Below the pieces are notes generated by a model. That model had not been told where the DNA came from. It worked only from the letters and a program-made list of their open reading frames with translations, and searched no databases. Made by a program: the position numbers and the translations under genes. This document shows, piece by piece, positions 1 to 10,683 of a stretch of 36,956 bases of DNA (positions are counted from its first letter, which is position 1; every line of letters starts with the position of its first letter). The stretch comes from Pelomyxa schiedti (taxonomy: Eukaryota; Evosea; Pelobiontida; Pelomyxidae), in assembly GCA_020536535.1 (NCBI GenBank), contig JAHLWZ010000524.1:715-37670 (forward strand), given 5' to 3'.

Positions 1-345
1 TCTCAACAAATACCTTTGCAATGACAAGTGTTGGGCCCATTTGGTCACATGCTCCATGAAAGTTCCTTGGGTGGTTGTCACTTGTTGCCCTGAAACGCAT
101 CTTCCCAACATTTAGTCCCAGCGCTTCTCTCAACTTGCCATCCAACAAACCTTCTGCGTGTTCTGTGTGTCCCACAATTTAGACAAGTAGAACAAACGGG
201 GCGACGTATCGCAAACCGGTGCAAGCAGTTGTGGCCGCCATCTACTGTCACAAAAGAAATTTTTTTCTTTTTCCCAACTTGATGACATGCCGATTTCTCT
301 GAATCATCAACCTGCTGGCTTGTTTTAAACAACAGTAATAGGGTT
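1..345. other. Left-edge stretch, possible further 3' exon of the neighbouring gene
   Basis: No independent gene is recognisable here. On the minus strand an open segment between about 330 and 78 contains a Lys-rich patch followed by a CSTCLNCG cysteine pair. The exon to its right could splice into it in phase 0, with donor after AAT near position 372 and an acceptor ending in caagccag near 313. In that case the stop at 346-348 would be intronic and the gene would run further left. The sequence alone does not decide between the two models. Confidence 0.3.
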
Positions 346-1609
346 CTAGTCTTTGATGATGTGTTCCAGTTCCCAGGACACATTGCAGTCAGCCATTTTC
401 CCTGACTTGGTGAAGCCCAACCTCTGAGCCTCTTTGAACAGCAATTTGAAGGTGTTCAGTGTCTTGGCTCTGTCAGAAATGTCCACCTTATCGAACTTAG
501 TAAGTGAAACACGGTTTGGTCAGAAGGAAAGCAGCAACACACTTGAATAAAAGGGCAGTCTAGCTGCTTGGCACATTCTCTGGCCTCTTTTTCCACACCT
601 GTAGAAACTGACTTTGTTGAGGTGTATTTGTAGGGTGCATCCATTCTAGCACAGCGGATGGACGCTATTACAAATGGCACTTTCGATATGTCCACATGGG
701 TGCATTCTTCTGACCCAACATCGATAATACTTACATCACCATAGTCGAATTTCTTTTCAGTGCGAGTGACACTCTGCAGAGTTAGTTGGTAAGTTGAGTC
801 TGTTTTTTTTTTAGCAAACCTTTTGCCTCTGAGGGAGTATTGTGAGTCGCAAAGTTTTCTTCAGGAATTCCCAGCTTTCAGAGTTTCCTTCTTCATGCCA
901 GAACACAAATGCCTCGTGGTTGAGAGCATCGATTTTTGTTAAGTATACATCCCCCTGCGGTTCAACAGTTGGAATTCTTCCCGTGGCTCCCTGCATTTCG
1001 TCCACTATTGACAGCAGCATAGAATAAACAAAGCGTAAGTACACACAGTGTAGTGCCGAGAGAGCCGGAGAGAGTATTTACATTATACTATTCATAATTA
1101 CTTATTTTTATGAGCATGACCCACACACACTAACACACACTAACACACACACACACACACTAACACACACTAACACACACACACACTAACACACACACAC
1201 TAACACACACACACTAACACACACACTAACACACACACACTAACACACACTAACACACACACACTAACACACAAGAGTAGTCCCACAACTGCATGCTGTC
1301 ATCTTCCAAGGACAAGTACTCATAAGTGTAAACAGGCACGCCGCCAGGTTCCCAATCAGGCCCGCGGTGCCTCCCAACCAACGGCGACACCCCGTTTGCG
1401 TTGAAGGGCTGCACCCCGCGCGAATTCGACCGCATCTGGACCCACACAGGGTCGGTCAGGAACCTCCATGAGTAGCCAACAACAGCCGTCCTCAGGTTAC
1501 TGATCCTGGGGGTGCTTGTTGTTGTTTGCGGTGATGTCTTCCTCTCGATGCCACGTAGTGCAGCGGAAGTTGGACTGCTTCCGTCGTTTTCGCTCCAAGA
1601 CCCACCCAT
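346..1609 (-). CDS. Uncharacterised protein with a Ras-like C-terminal segment
   Basis: This model joins four exons. The first (1609-1273) starts at MGGSWSEND and has a Ser/Thr-rich N-terminus, then an ordered part with TAVVGYSWRF. A 268-nt intron (1272-1005) containing the TG microsatellite follows and joins in phase 1 to LDEMQGATGR. Two further introns of about 46 nt join in phase (PQRQK to SVTRTEKK, and DCPFIQ to FDKVDIS). The C-terminal part has the spacing of the second half of a Ras-type G domain: VPFVIAS, a basic loop, KSVSTGVEKEARECAKQL, then CPFIQ. However, the NKxD motif is absent and no P-loop is visible, so GTP binding is doubtful. The 3' end is uncertain because splicing past the stop at 346 is possible. 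The Ras relationship is an inference from pattern and is weak. The exon joins are better supported. Confidence 0.5.
1121..1273. repeat. (CA)n/TAACACACAC microsatellite
   Basis: About 150 bases of CACACA runs are interrupted at regular steps by TAACAC, giving an imperfect 8-12 base unit that reads TG/TTAG on the minus strand. It lies inside the proposed first intron of the adjacent minus-strand gene and directly abuts that exon's donor site (TCTT|GTGTGT), so the donor itself is built from the repeat. Confidence 0.95.
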
Positions 1610-1868
1610 CTGTTGATCAATCAATCAACTGCCGAAAAAAATCTGGACACGAACCACAGTGTGGGTGAGATAACCATGAAGAAAAAAAGGGGATTCTCCC
1701 GAACGAATGGTGTGGATTGGTGTTGTGTTGGTGGTGTTAACACCGAGCACCAACAGAAAGCTAGTTGCAGGGCGAATTGTGGGATGGTTTTTTTTTTTGT
1801 ACCCAGGTAGATGATGGGTGTAGGGGATACGGTATTTGGCAGGCTATGGTGGTGGAGTTTTGGGTGTT

Positions 1869-2884
1869 TCAGGGGGAACTTTTTTTAGCTGAGAGAAGAC
1901 CAAAGAGCCACTCCAGCCCTTCATAGAGTCCTTCCCCGGTTGTTGCGGTACAGGCCTGACAGAACCAAATTGGGTGTGAGAACATTGGAAGATAGTGCAG
2001 CCCAAGACGCTTTGCTATTTCTGGTGCCGGAAGGGCTGTTGGCAGGTCCTGTTTGTTTGCTGTAACAGTGTTAGTTTAGTTTGTGGCACCCTGAATTCCG
2101 CAGAGAATATATGGTACCGAAAATCAGAAACGGGATTCCGGAAAGTGTTGGCTCTGCTGCGGTCTGAGGATGCAACTTAGATGAAAGGTAATAATGTTAT
2201 TTTACCAGGAATATCTCGCGTTCGGCTTCCGCAAGACGGCCAGGATCACCACTGTCGATCACCCATATAAAAGCTGATGTATTCATATAATCTTTTGGAA
2301 GCTTAGGCAAATATAAATTGAGGGAATGGAGATACGCACAATGCCGCCATAGAGGACGAATTTTATCTTCTGCATGCACAAGCAAAATGTGAGCATTATT
2401 ATTATCTTGTTGATTTGGGCACAAAACCTCCACCCACATCCTGTAAGTGTTATTTGGCGGGCAACTACTTCACTGAAAACAACTTACCCACACTGTCCAA
2501 GCAACGTTTTTGTATTCCACGACTTCTACATCTTTGATTTGCCTCAGAAATTAAATGTGGAGTGAAATAAATGAGGGGTATACTGAATCCAACAGTTGGA
2601 ATGGTTGTGAGAATCTCCCCAAGGTGGAGCTTGTACAGCATAGTAGTCTTTCCTGGGTTATAGTTAGGTTACGAAGAGTAAATCGTGGGTAAGGAACCGG
2701 CAGCATCCAGTCCGTTCATAATAAGTCGGAACGGGGTAGTGAAAGTGTAATTCGGAACAAAAGGAGCAAATGCGCGTGATAACCAAGATAAGACACCACC
2801 GGAACCTGTTTTGACAGTATTCCGTGCTTCCCTGTAGAGCTTTAGCTAACTGAAGTAAAAAGTAAAATGTACACAGAACAGCAT
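1869..2884 (-). CDS. ARF-family small GTPase
   Basis: ARF GTPases recruit coats and effectors to membranes in the secretory pathway. Joining seven or more short exons gives the whole family core in order: GLDAAGKTT (P-loop), TIPTVGFNVE (switch I), WTVWDVGG followed by [12 protein letters not shown] (switch II), [16 protein letters not shown] (guanine specificity) and a C-terminal [11 protein letters not shown] helix. All introns are about 27-65 nt and join in phase. The residue after DVGG, which is the catalytic Gln in nearly all ARFs, is Glu here; the codon is split across an intron (G|AA). The N-terminus is tentative. I placed the start at 2884, but no Met-Gly myristoylation start is obvious, and the residues before the P-loop ([11 protein letters not shown]) resemble the ARF amphipathic helix. 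The family call is secure; the subfamily (ARF or ARL) is not. Confidence 0.88.
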
Positions 2885-3000
2885 GCCAGTTTAGAAATGG
2901 TGATCCCTTTGTCACGAGCCAAAGAAAAGAGTTTCTTCCAATTTCCTTTGCAACTGAGTTCAAAGTAAGGGAAAACTGGAATGTAATTGGATGTGAAGTA

Positions 3001-5002
3001 CTATGAAATACTTGCAACAGTTCCTATTCTTAATGCTTCTTTGATTTTTGGGCCCCACTCCTCTTTAGTAAAGACTTCCTTCCAAAGGTCGTTGTCTGAA
3101 CAAAGAGTGCACAAAGTCCGGCACGTCTGTGATAGTCTAGCCAGAGACTCCGCATCCAGGTATCCAAGGATCTGGCTTTTAAGGACATCTTTGAATGTTA
3201 AAAGACATGGAAATAAAAAGTCTTACTACATAATTTCAGCTGATAGAGAACCAAAATGCCCTTGCATTTGTTGGTTGGGTGTGAAAAGAGGTAGCAATAC
3301 CTAGAACAACAGTTCCAGATGACGAAGGACGAGTGAAAACGGGAACTGGTTTCGAAGCAGCAATGATGCATGCCGAGAACAGCCAACCACATGCAACTTT
3401 AAAGATTCTCCTGTTTTCCAATGCAGATACAACTGTTGGGGCATTCCTGTTGACGAGGTCACCCAGACCTGTAAAACATAAGTTGGATAATGCAATTTGG
3501 TGGGGTAGTGAGACCAAGTTGTCCATAGTTATTGGCACCCCAACTGTACATGGAACCTGTATCCGCAAGCACTGCAATTGTGTGTCCTTGCCCATAAGCT
3601 CCCCCTGCTGCAATTTGTTGAACCCTGGCTATTGTGGACAGACCAAATACCACAAGAGTGGGGGTGTTGCGTGGTGTGTTGTCTCCAGTTCCAAGTTGCC
3701 CGGATTTATTGTCTCCAAATGTGTATAAAGCCCCTATTTCAGTTACAACTGCTGTGTGGTTGTCACCGCATGCCACTTGAGTGACTCTTAGTCCCTGTGA
3801 AGGAAAGAAATCAACAGGTACAGGAACAGATGATGCAGTCTAAGAAGCGAGGTCAGATTGTAGAGTTGAACATGGGAGCAAACCAAATCTTCTAATCCTG
3901 AAAATATAGGTTAAAAAGGAATCCTCCCACTACATAAAAATATATTGGAAATCAACCAAGTTGGCCAAGGCTTCCAGAACCCCATGTATACAAAAGCCCA
4001 CTTTTGGACACAGCAGCACTGTGCTTCCCCCCTCCTGCAACAGCCGAGATTTGAATTGATGGGACATCAAATTTGCACCACGTCAGCCGGTCTCTGGAGG
4101 TCAAATCAAAAAGCTACAAGAAAAGCTGAAAGAGGACCTGTCAACTGTGTCACCAATGCCTAATTGACCTTTGTCATTGCACCCCATTGAGTAAGCTTTT
4201 CCGTCGAAAATAGCTAAGGTGTGGAGGCTTCCACAGGAGAGACCATCGTAGCGGTAATCTACAAAAAGGAAGAAAGTCAAATGAGAAGAGGTGTGAAGGA
4301 AATCATACCCCAGTTTGGGGGTGCAACCCGCTTTGGGTAACAAACTATTGGCCTCATTGTAGTTCCCCATGTCAATGGGAGAGAATCCTCCTCATTTTTT
4401 GGAAGTTCATAAACACTCATATTGGCATTATTTGTAACTGCCCAGGTGCTCGTAGCCCCACAGCTTAGCCTGCAGGTTGTACGTGGCAAAAATATAAGCA
4501 ATAAGTGGTATAAGTATAGCACTACATTCTTACACTCGTGTGACAGAACCACTGAGGTCTTGGAGAAGAGTGCATACCACCCCAAGTCATCACTTCTCCA
4601 CTGCAAATTGCAGCCATGTGACTGTACATCCCACCCCAACCAGTAAGGTGCATCCATACTTGTTTCATTCCATTGTTATTTGAGTGGGTGATATACCTTC
4701 CTCCACAAGCCACATCCTGAGGCCTGAATGGCAACAGGTCACCCACAACTGTGGGCACACTCACAACTCCTTCCTATGTCACAAATAAAAATAAATAAAC
4801 CAAAATAAGTTGTTAGACAACGACGAAGAGAGAGTTGGTTATGTGATTATGGGTTGCGCCACAAAGAGGGACCCATAATTGAGGCACGCACCTCCTTGCC
4901 GCGCCCCAGCTGGCCATGGTGAGCACAACCCCACGTCAGCAACTCAGTCCCAACTGACGCTGTTGAGGATCCCCCTTCGTCATCTAAACGACCCCCATTC
5001 AT
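3001..5002 (-). CDS. RCC1-repeat propeller protein with C-terminal F-box
   Basis: The start ATG is at 5002 and begins MNGGRLDDE, followed directly by the first RCC1 blade (LLTWGCAHHGQLGRG). At least six blade signatures follow after splicing, for example VACGG then MTWGG, LSCGSLHTLAIF then GQLGIGD, AVAGGGKHSAAV then LYTWG, VACGDNHTAVV then GQLGTGD, and YSWGANNYGQLG. The last exon adds a clear F-box: DVLKSQILGYLDAESLARLS, then TCRTLC and DNDLWKEVF, ending at the stop at 3001. Introns are short (about 25-70 nt). RCC1 propellers bind partner proteins, and F-boxes dock Skp1 of SCF ubiquitin ligases. By inference this is a substrate receptor that uses the propeller to choose targets. F-boxes usually stand at the N-terminus, so the C-terminal position is unusual. 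The propeller is certain. The exact splice between blades 2 and 3 is less so. Confidence 0.88.
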
Positions 5003-5211
5003 TCTATATCAAAAAAGTACTTGGGTTGGTGTTGCTTCTGTTTCGCTTATTTTGTTGTTTGGTTTCAACGTGGCCCTTCGTTCTCTTTGAAGTGTTAGCT
5101 GAAAAAAGAAAAAATGATGATGAGCCCATCAGTTCCAAAGTACATTTTTGGGTTGTTGGCAAAGGTGTGGGTGTGGGATACACACTGCCCGCTGTTGTTG
5201 GCGGAATCAGT

Positions 5212-7269
5212 TTATATGCGGCACTGTGCTGAACATTGTTCCTCTGTTGGGATGAGAGACTGTGCCACCTTGGTGAACCTGAATGTGATTGAGTGGGTGA
5301 GTGTCAATTTGTTGGTTGGGAAGAGAGGGAGGAGCAATTCAAACAAAAAGCAAACAGCACGCACTTGTTGAAGGTGCAAGCCTGCCACTCGGGAGTGTCG
5401 AGGCAATCCGGCAGAGACATCTGTTCGCCATTGTACACAACTCGCACGTAAAGGGTGCCTGTGTTTGTGTTAGCTCGTGGAAAGCAGTTTGATAGTCGTC
5501 AGTTTGACGACGAGGAGTTGAGTACCGTTGACATCGAAAAGCTCAAAGAGGATGTACGCCGCATACTTCGGCCACAGTTGGTCCCAAATTCCAAACATGC
5601 TCAGGAAAACCTCCACACTTGAGTCGTGAGCCTGCGTTTTAAATCATTCGAGTTGAGAAACCGGAAAATGCGAACGATACCGAGTAGAGTGACAGCTTTG
5701 GCTGGGTGTCTCCATCCACAACAGATTCCATTTGGTCGAGAATATCTCCCAAAAGCAATCCTGGTGACACGGAATGAGTTGCGAAGTGATTTCAAATGAC
5801 ACAAAGACACACCCATTGCAACTCTTCCGTAAGTCTGTGGATCCGGGAACGATAATTTTGTGACATCTTGCCACAGAACCGCTTCAAATACCTTTTTTCC
5901 TTTTGGTGAATATATTTCACATGACAAGGGCTCCAGTGAGAAAGAATACTTGATTAAAGAGATCTAAGTGCTTGGTAAGATTCTCAACACAACACACAAG
6001 AGTCAAAACCTTCTGTCAACCCATCAGGAAGGGGAATGTTGTGGCATTCTCCAGACAATCCGCAGTCTCTAAAGAAGGCATGAGTATTCAATCGGCGTTA
6101 ATAATGTAGACAGCACACTCGATGTCTGTTTTGGTTGGAAAGAGGTGAGTCATCGAGAAAGAATGCGGAATTCACTCACAGTTGAGCTTGACTGCACTCC
6201 CAAAAATTTCCTCCAGTTGCTTCTCCAAAGGAACAACAACGTTCGCATCGTAGTGCAACGACTCAGGTGTGAGCATTGCCTCTGTCTCGTATTTTCCCAA
6301 GCATGGGCACAGGTCAGCATTTGGTGAACTTTGAAAGGTCACCAAGAGTGATGTCATTAAGAAAAAAAATACATGTCTTCTTGAGAGTCATCCATGGTGT
6401 ACATATCAATCACGGTGGTTGTTGTGCCACCACCAGTGCCAGGTGGGTACAACCCATCACAAAATGCCTGAGAGTGATTTAAACAGCGAACAGGAGAGAA
6501 AATGGGAGGGTGGTTGGGGAGGGGGTGCATGGGCGGACCATGGCAGACTGCTTTGTCCTCGAGTCGGAATCGTATCTCACAAACACATCGCCGGGATTGT
6601 GCTTTGGTGGCAAAAACTCAAGGTCATCGACGAAATAGCTCCGCATTGCTTCTCCGAGCTGTTTGCACTGCGTATTTCCGATGTCGGTGAGCTGGGCTGG
6701 GTGATTAACAGAATGCAAATTAGGTTGTGACACTGAATTTCCAATAAATAAATAAATTGGCTGACCCTTTTCACAATTTCCGGGCAGTGCATTTCTTCCG
6801 AACATGTAATGTTCTCTGTACACCCGAGGAATTGATGGTTGCGTGCCTCCTATGGTCATATCTGGGTCTCTGTGAAACAGTGTTAAAGCATCGATAAGGG
6901 GAAGGATATCAAAACGATAGTTGTGTCAAGGTGCAGTTCCAGACATCGTCATAACCAGGCCAACATGGTGTGTGCAGAGGGACTCTGTCCCCGTGCCTCG
7001 TGACCACTTGGGAAAATATTAAATTATGGAAACAGTCAAGCATTGAACAGTGGATTTGATCGGGTACATACAAACAGCGAACTTTGTTGTGGCGTTGCGG
7101 GCAGGGTTATCAGGAGGGCCTGTTTGTCCGTCCGTTGATCCGCAATAGTAACTGTACGGCGCCCCCTTGAGGTACTCATTACAATACATAACAACAATGT
7201 CGTTTAAAAAACCTTTGCGGAACCAACAGCGACAACTCCAACCAAGCACACCAACACAAACCACTGCAT
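5212..7269 (-). CDS. Histidine acid phosphatase, copy A (secreted or lysosomal)
   Basis: The start at 7269 opens a signal peptide (MQWFVLVCLVGVVAVGSA) that forms exon 1. After splicing, exon 2 gives APYSYYCGSTDGQ, and exon 3 starts with the family's catalytic motif VTRHGDRVPL, whose His forms the phosphohistidine intermediate. The phosphatase core QLTDIGNTQCKQLGEAMRSY with a downstream SRTKQSA follows. The C-terminal catalytic HD is seen as LYSAHDSSVEVF, then WPKYAAYILFELFDVNG and a conserved LYVRVVYNGEQ end. The tail, after a last intron, is Cys-containing and stops at 5212. About ten introns of roughly 45-90 nt all join in phase. The enzyme should hydrolyse phosphomonoesters in an acidic compartment; the substrate is unknown. 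A second, nearly identical gene lies at 10684-12691. All catalytic motifs are intact, so this is most likely functional. Confidence 0.9.
5522..6872. repeat. Duplicated tract, copy A (near-identical to 10931-12290)
   Basis: Exons and introns alike match the tract around 10931-12290 almost base for base, with only scattered substitutions and a few small indels, such as 3 bp in the intron near 6710 versus 12120. Just outside the tract the flanking introns (5462-5521 and 6872-6930) have lost all similarity to their counterparts, while the flanking exons are still alike. Confidence 0.9.
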
Positions 7270-7448
7270 CCCAATCCTTTTTTTTGTTATAATATGAGAA
7301 AGAAATTCGGCTCTTTCGAAGACACCAGCAGTGACAACTCGGCAGGGGAGTAATGCCAACAGTTGCAGCTCAAACTCGGTCGACTGAGAGCAGTTTGTGA
7401 TGATCGCTACGAATTTCGTCATCAGCTGGCAAGAAACCTACACCAAAC
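7270..7448. promoter_or_regulatory. Divergent intergenic region between phosphatase A and the DUF-A pseudogene
   Basis: These 179 bases separate the minus-strand start at 7269 from the plus-strand start at 7449. They must hold the promoters of both if both are transcribed. Apart from a short T-run near 7278-7284 I see no defined motif. This is inferred from layout only. Confidence 0.4.
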
Positions 7449-8930
7449 ATGCAGCTCGACAACGACGAGTGCTTGGTGCTTCCGAGATACTCCTCGGAAA
7501 AACTTAACATGTCGACATGACGTGGAACGTCACGGCGTCCAGCCAAATGCTGCAACTACTTCTCCCGGGGCGCGGGACGTACGTCACAAAAACAGGTGCA
7601 ACTGCAACAACAAAAACAAGCCCAACCCTAGAGAACAAGGGCAAAAGCAACAACGTGAGTTGCATCAGGCGTTGTTGTTATTTGGGGATTCTGCCACAAT
7701 GGGTGTTGGACTGCATTGGGAAAATGTGGGTGATGAGGCCTGAGAGGAGGCTTCTTGTTCTTCAGTGTGAGCCCAACACTGAGCCTTGTGCAGGAGCCTG
7801 TTTGGATCAAACTGATGAAAGCTGACATGTTGGTTGGGTGGCTGGGTGGCAACAAGTTCATCACAAAAGGGTTTCCTGCATCACAAAAGAGGTACAGATT
7901 CAATGTAAGTGAGATATCAAAGGCCCATATTGGCATCTGGAGTGACGTCGACTATCTGGACATAATGGCATGGAAAGTGTGCTGCAACAAGGAGTGGATT
8001 GTATTGTCTGGTGCGTACACTGGTGAGGAAAAAGCTTCAGAGAGTGATGATACACCTGGGCTGTTTGTGTATAAGGTGGCAAATGCGCAACTGCTGCCAG
8101 ACTACACTGCACTGGAGTACCCATGGGCCAAATCTGTTCTGTGGCTCAGATTTGTCAGCTTCAGTGAGTACGAGGCTGAGTCTGATGTTGTTGAGGCAAT
8201 TTTCACTGAGCAAAGGAGCACTGACCTGTTCTTGTGTGTTGTTCACATTTACCTGAAGGAATTGCGTCTTGTGGGGGACAGGGCACCACACACATTTTTC
8301 ATTGGAGAAGTCAATCTGACAAAGATGGGAATAAAGGAAGATTCAATCAGGAAGCCACTGGTGCTTAGGTCTGCTGGGATTTATTGTTTCATTCTTGATG
8401 ATGGAAGTGGCCCCATCATGGCGTTGGTTTTGAGCCCCAGGACCAGCAACATCATAACATTGGTTGAAGATTGTAATTCTATCTTCTCCCTTGACGCTGT
8501 TGATGACTCTCACCTCTGCATTACAAATTCAGAGTCCTCAGTTGCATCAGTTTATTCACTCTCTGACCTGTTGTCCTCTCCTTCTTCTTGTCCACCATCA
8601 CCATTATTACCATCATCAGGATCCATTTTTGGCCAACACATCCCATGCCACAACCAGTTGTTCAGGGAAGGATCACATGTTAAGGCAGGTGGTGGGCTCA
8701 TCATCATCAGTTCTCATTTATGGAAGAACCCCACAAGGTGCTCAAGGCCAAGGTTCTCAAAAACAGAGCCAACGGACCAAGACAACTTCGCTCCCCCTTC
8801 TTTGAAGGTGCGCCATCAGTTCGTCGACGGCACAACAGAAGGGTTCCTGTTCACGATTATGATGCAAAACGACTGCCAATGCATTCCAAGTGTAATGCCT
8901 GTTTCTTTCCGTGCAAGAATGTTGTTTTGA
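7449..8930 (+). pseudogene. Broken paralogue (copy A) of an uncharacterised intronless family
   Basis: The start (MQLDNDECLVLPR) matches that of the intact paralogue at 9057. About 20 codons in, a 2-base insertion after ATGTCGACA creates an immediate TGA. The homologous frame then continues shifted from about 7517 to 7755 (TASSQMLQLLLP, YLGILPQWVL, KMWVMRPERRLLV). There a 53-base segment present in copy B is missing, with the loss lying between two CTTGTTC direct repeats. The two changes add up to minus 51 bases, so the frame returns and stays open for the remaining 391 codons to the stop at 8930 (FFSVSPTLSLVQEPVWIKLM to VMPVSFRARMLF). Indels inside the shifted part are all multiples of three, so the damage is recent. 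A short internal start could still give a truncated protein. Assembly error is the alternative. Confidence 0.75.
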
Positions 8931-9056
8931 AAATTATTGTCGTGTGTGGTTTGTTGAGTGGCTGTTAATCGGGACTTTTTCCAATTAGTTAGGATCTACA
9001 CTTGTTAACCAGTTACCAGAAATCAAACAGCTTAGTTAAGTTTAAAACCACCAAAC

Positions 9057-10574
9057 ATGCAGACCAACGACGAGGAGTTCTTGGTGCTGCCGAGAGTCAC
9101 CTTTAACGAGTTGAATATGTCAATTACGTGCCACGTGACTGCGTCCAGCCAAATTCTGCAACTGCTTCTCCCCAGTTCCTACGTCACAAATGCAAGTGCA
9201 GCAAATACAACAGAGAACGCGACACCCAAAAACAACAACGTGAGTTGCCTTAGGCGGCGTTGTTATTTGGGGATTCTGCCACGTTGGGTGTTGGTGGACT
9301 GTATAGGGAAAATGTGGGTGATGAGGCCTGAGAGGAGGCTTCTTGTTCAAGGGCTAGCTCCACACACTAGGGAGTGGAATGAGGGAGGGGCTCACTTGTT
9401 CTTCAGTGTGAGCCCAACACTGGGCCTTGTGCAGGAGCCTGTGTGGATCAAACTGATGCAAGCTGGTATGATGGTTGGGTGGCTGGGTGGCAACAAGTTT
9501 GTCACAAAAGGGTGGGGGTCAGGCCGGAAGGGGTACAAGCACTCTCTATCTGAGATGTCAAAAGTCCGGCTGGACTCCTGGAATAGCAGTGAGTCTCTGG
9601 ATCCAACAGCATGGAAATCGTGCTGCAACAAGAAGTGGATTGTTTTGTCTGGCCTGACTTATAGTGGGGAGGAAGCTTCAGAGCCTGATGAGCCTGCGTT
9701 AATTGCGTATAAGGCTATAGGGGCACCACTGTTGCCTGGCTATGTGATGGGGTATACATGGAGCAATTCTGTTCTGTGGCTCAGGTTTGTAAGCTCCAGT
9801 GAGTACGACCTTGAGTCTGACTTTGCTGAGGCAATTTTCACTGAGCACAGGGGCACTGACCTGTTCTTGTGTGTGGTTCACATTGACCTGAAGGAATTGG
9901 AAATTGAAAGTGTCAATGCACCAGAGGCGAAATTTGTTGGAGCAGCTAATCTGACAAAGATGGGAATCAAGGAGGATTCAATCAGAAAGCCACTTGTCGT
10001 CAGGTCTGCTGGGATTTATTGTTTCATTCTTGTTGATGGAAGTGGTTCCATCAGGGCGTTGGTTTTGAGCCCCAGTACCAGCAACATCATAACACTGGTT
10101 GAAGATTGTAATTCTATCTTCACCATCGGCGCCGTTGACGAATCCCACCTCTGCATTACCAATTCAGAGTCCTCAGTTGCGTCAGTTTATTCAGTCTCTG
10201 ACCTGTTGTTGTCCCCATCCTCTCCTTCTTCTTCTTGTCCACCATCATCATTATTACCATCATCAGGATCCATTTTTGTCCAACACACCCCATGCCACCA
10301 TCACTCCTTCAAGGAAGGCTCACACGTGAAGGCAGGTGGTGGGCTCATCATCGTCAGCTCTCATTTATGGAAGAACCCCACAAGGTGCTCAATACCAAGG
10401 TTCTCAAAAACCGAGCCAGCGGACGATGACAACTTCCCTGCACCTTCTTTGCACTTGCGGCACCAATTCGTCGACGGCACAACAGGAACCCTCCTGTTCA
10501 CAATTCTGATGCACGACGACCACCAGTCCCTTCCAAGTGTAATGCCTGTCCCTTTCCGTGTGATGTTGGTATGA
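9057..10574 (+). CDS. Uncharacterised 505-residue intronless protein (copy B)
   Basis: One open frame of 505 codons begins MQTNDEEFLVLPR. I do not recognise the family. No signal peptide or membrane segment is evident. The N-terminal 60 residues have a short Asn/Thr/Ala-rich linker. Then come YLGILPRWVLVDCIGKMW, a region rich in Trp and hydrophobic strands (WIVLSGLTY, VLWLRFVSSSEY, LFLCVVHIDLKEL), and a segment IYCFILVDGSG, SNIITLVEDCNSIF, LCITNSESSVASVYSV whose alternating strand pattern suggests beta structure, possibly propeller-like. A Ser/Pro-rich linker precedes the C-terminal FVDGTTGTLLFTIL. It is the intact partner of the broken copy at 7449. Unlike nearly every conserved gene here it has no introns, which fits a recently expanded or retro-derived family. 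Confidence 0.85.
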   Translation: MQTNDEEFLVLPRVTFNELNMSITCHVTASSQILQLLLPSSYVTNASAANTTENATPKNNNVSCLRRRCYLGILPRWVLVDCIGKMWVMRPERRLLVQGLAPHTREWNEGGAHLFFSVSPTLGLVQEPVWIKLMQAGMMVGWLGGNKFVTKGWGSGRKGYKHSLSEMSKVRLDSWNSSESLDPTAWKSCCNKKWIVLSGLTYSGEEASEPDEPALIAYKAIGAPLLPGYVMGYTWSNSVLWLRFVSSSEYDLESDFAEAIFTEHRGTDLFLCVVHIDLKELEIESVNAPEAKFVGAANLTKMGIKEDSIRKPLVVRSAGIYCFILVDGSGSIRALVLSPSTSNIITLVEDCNSIFTIGAVDESHLCITNSESSVASVYSVSDLLLSPSSPSSSCPPSSLLPSSGSIFVQHTPCHHHSFKEGSHVKAGGGLIIVSSHLWKNPTRCSIPRFSKTEPADDDNFPAPSLHLRHQFVDGTTGTLLFTILMHDDHQSLPSVMPVPFRVMLV

Positions 10575-10683
10575 ACAATTAATAAAGGAAGAGAAAATGA
10601 GGCTGCTTAGGTAGGTTGTTCCTGAAACATGGTTTGAAGTTGCGGTGTTTTGAGTGTTGGGTGGTTGTTGTAGTCGTTTGTAT

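Noticed and set aside
1121-1273. CRISPR-like array
   Set aside because: The units are a simple CA microsatellite without distinct spacers, in a eukaryotic genome.
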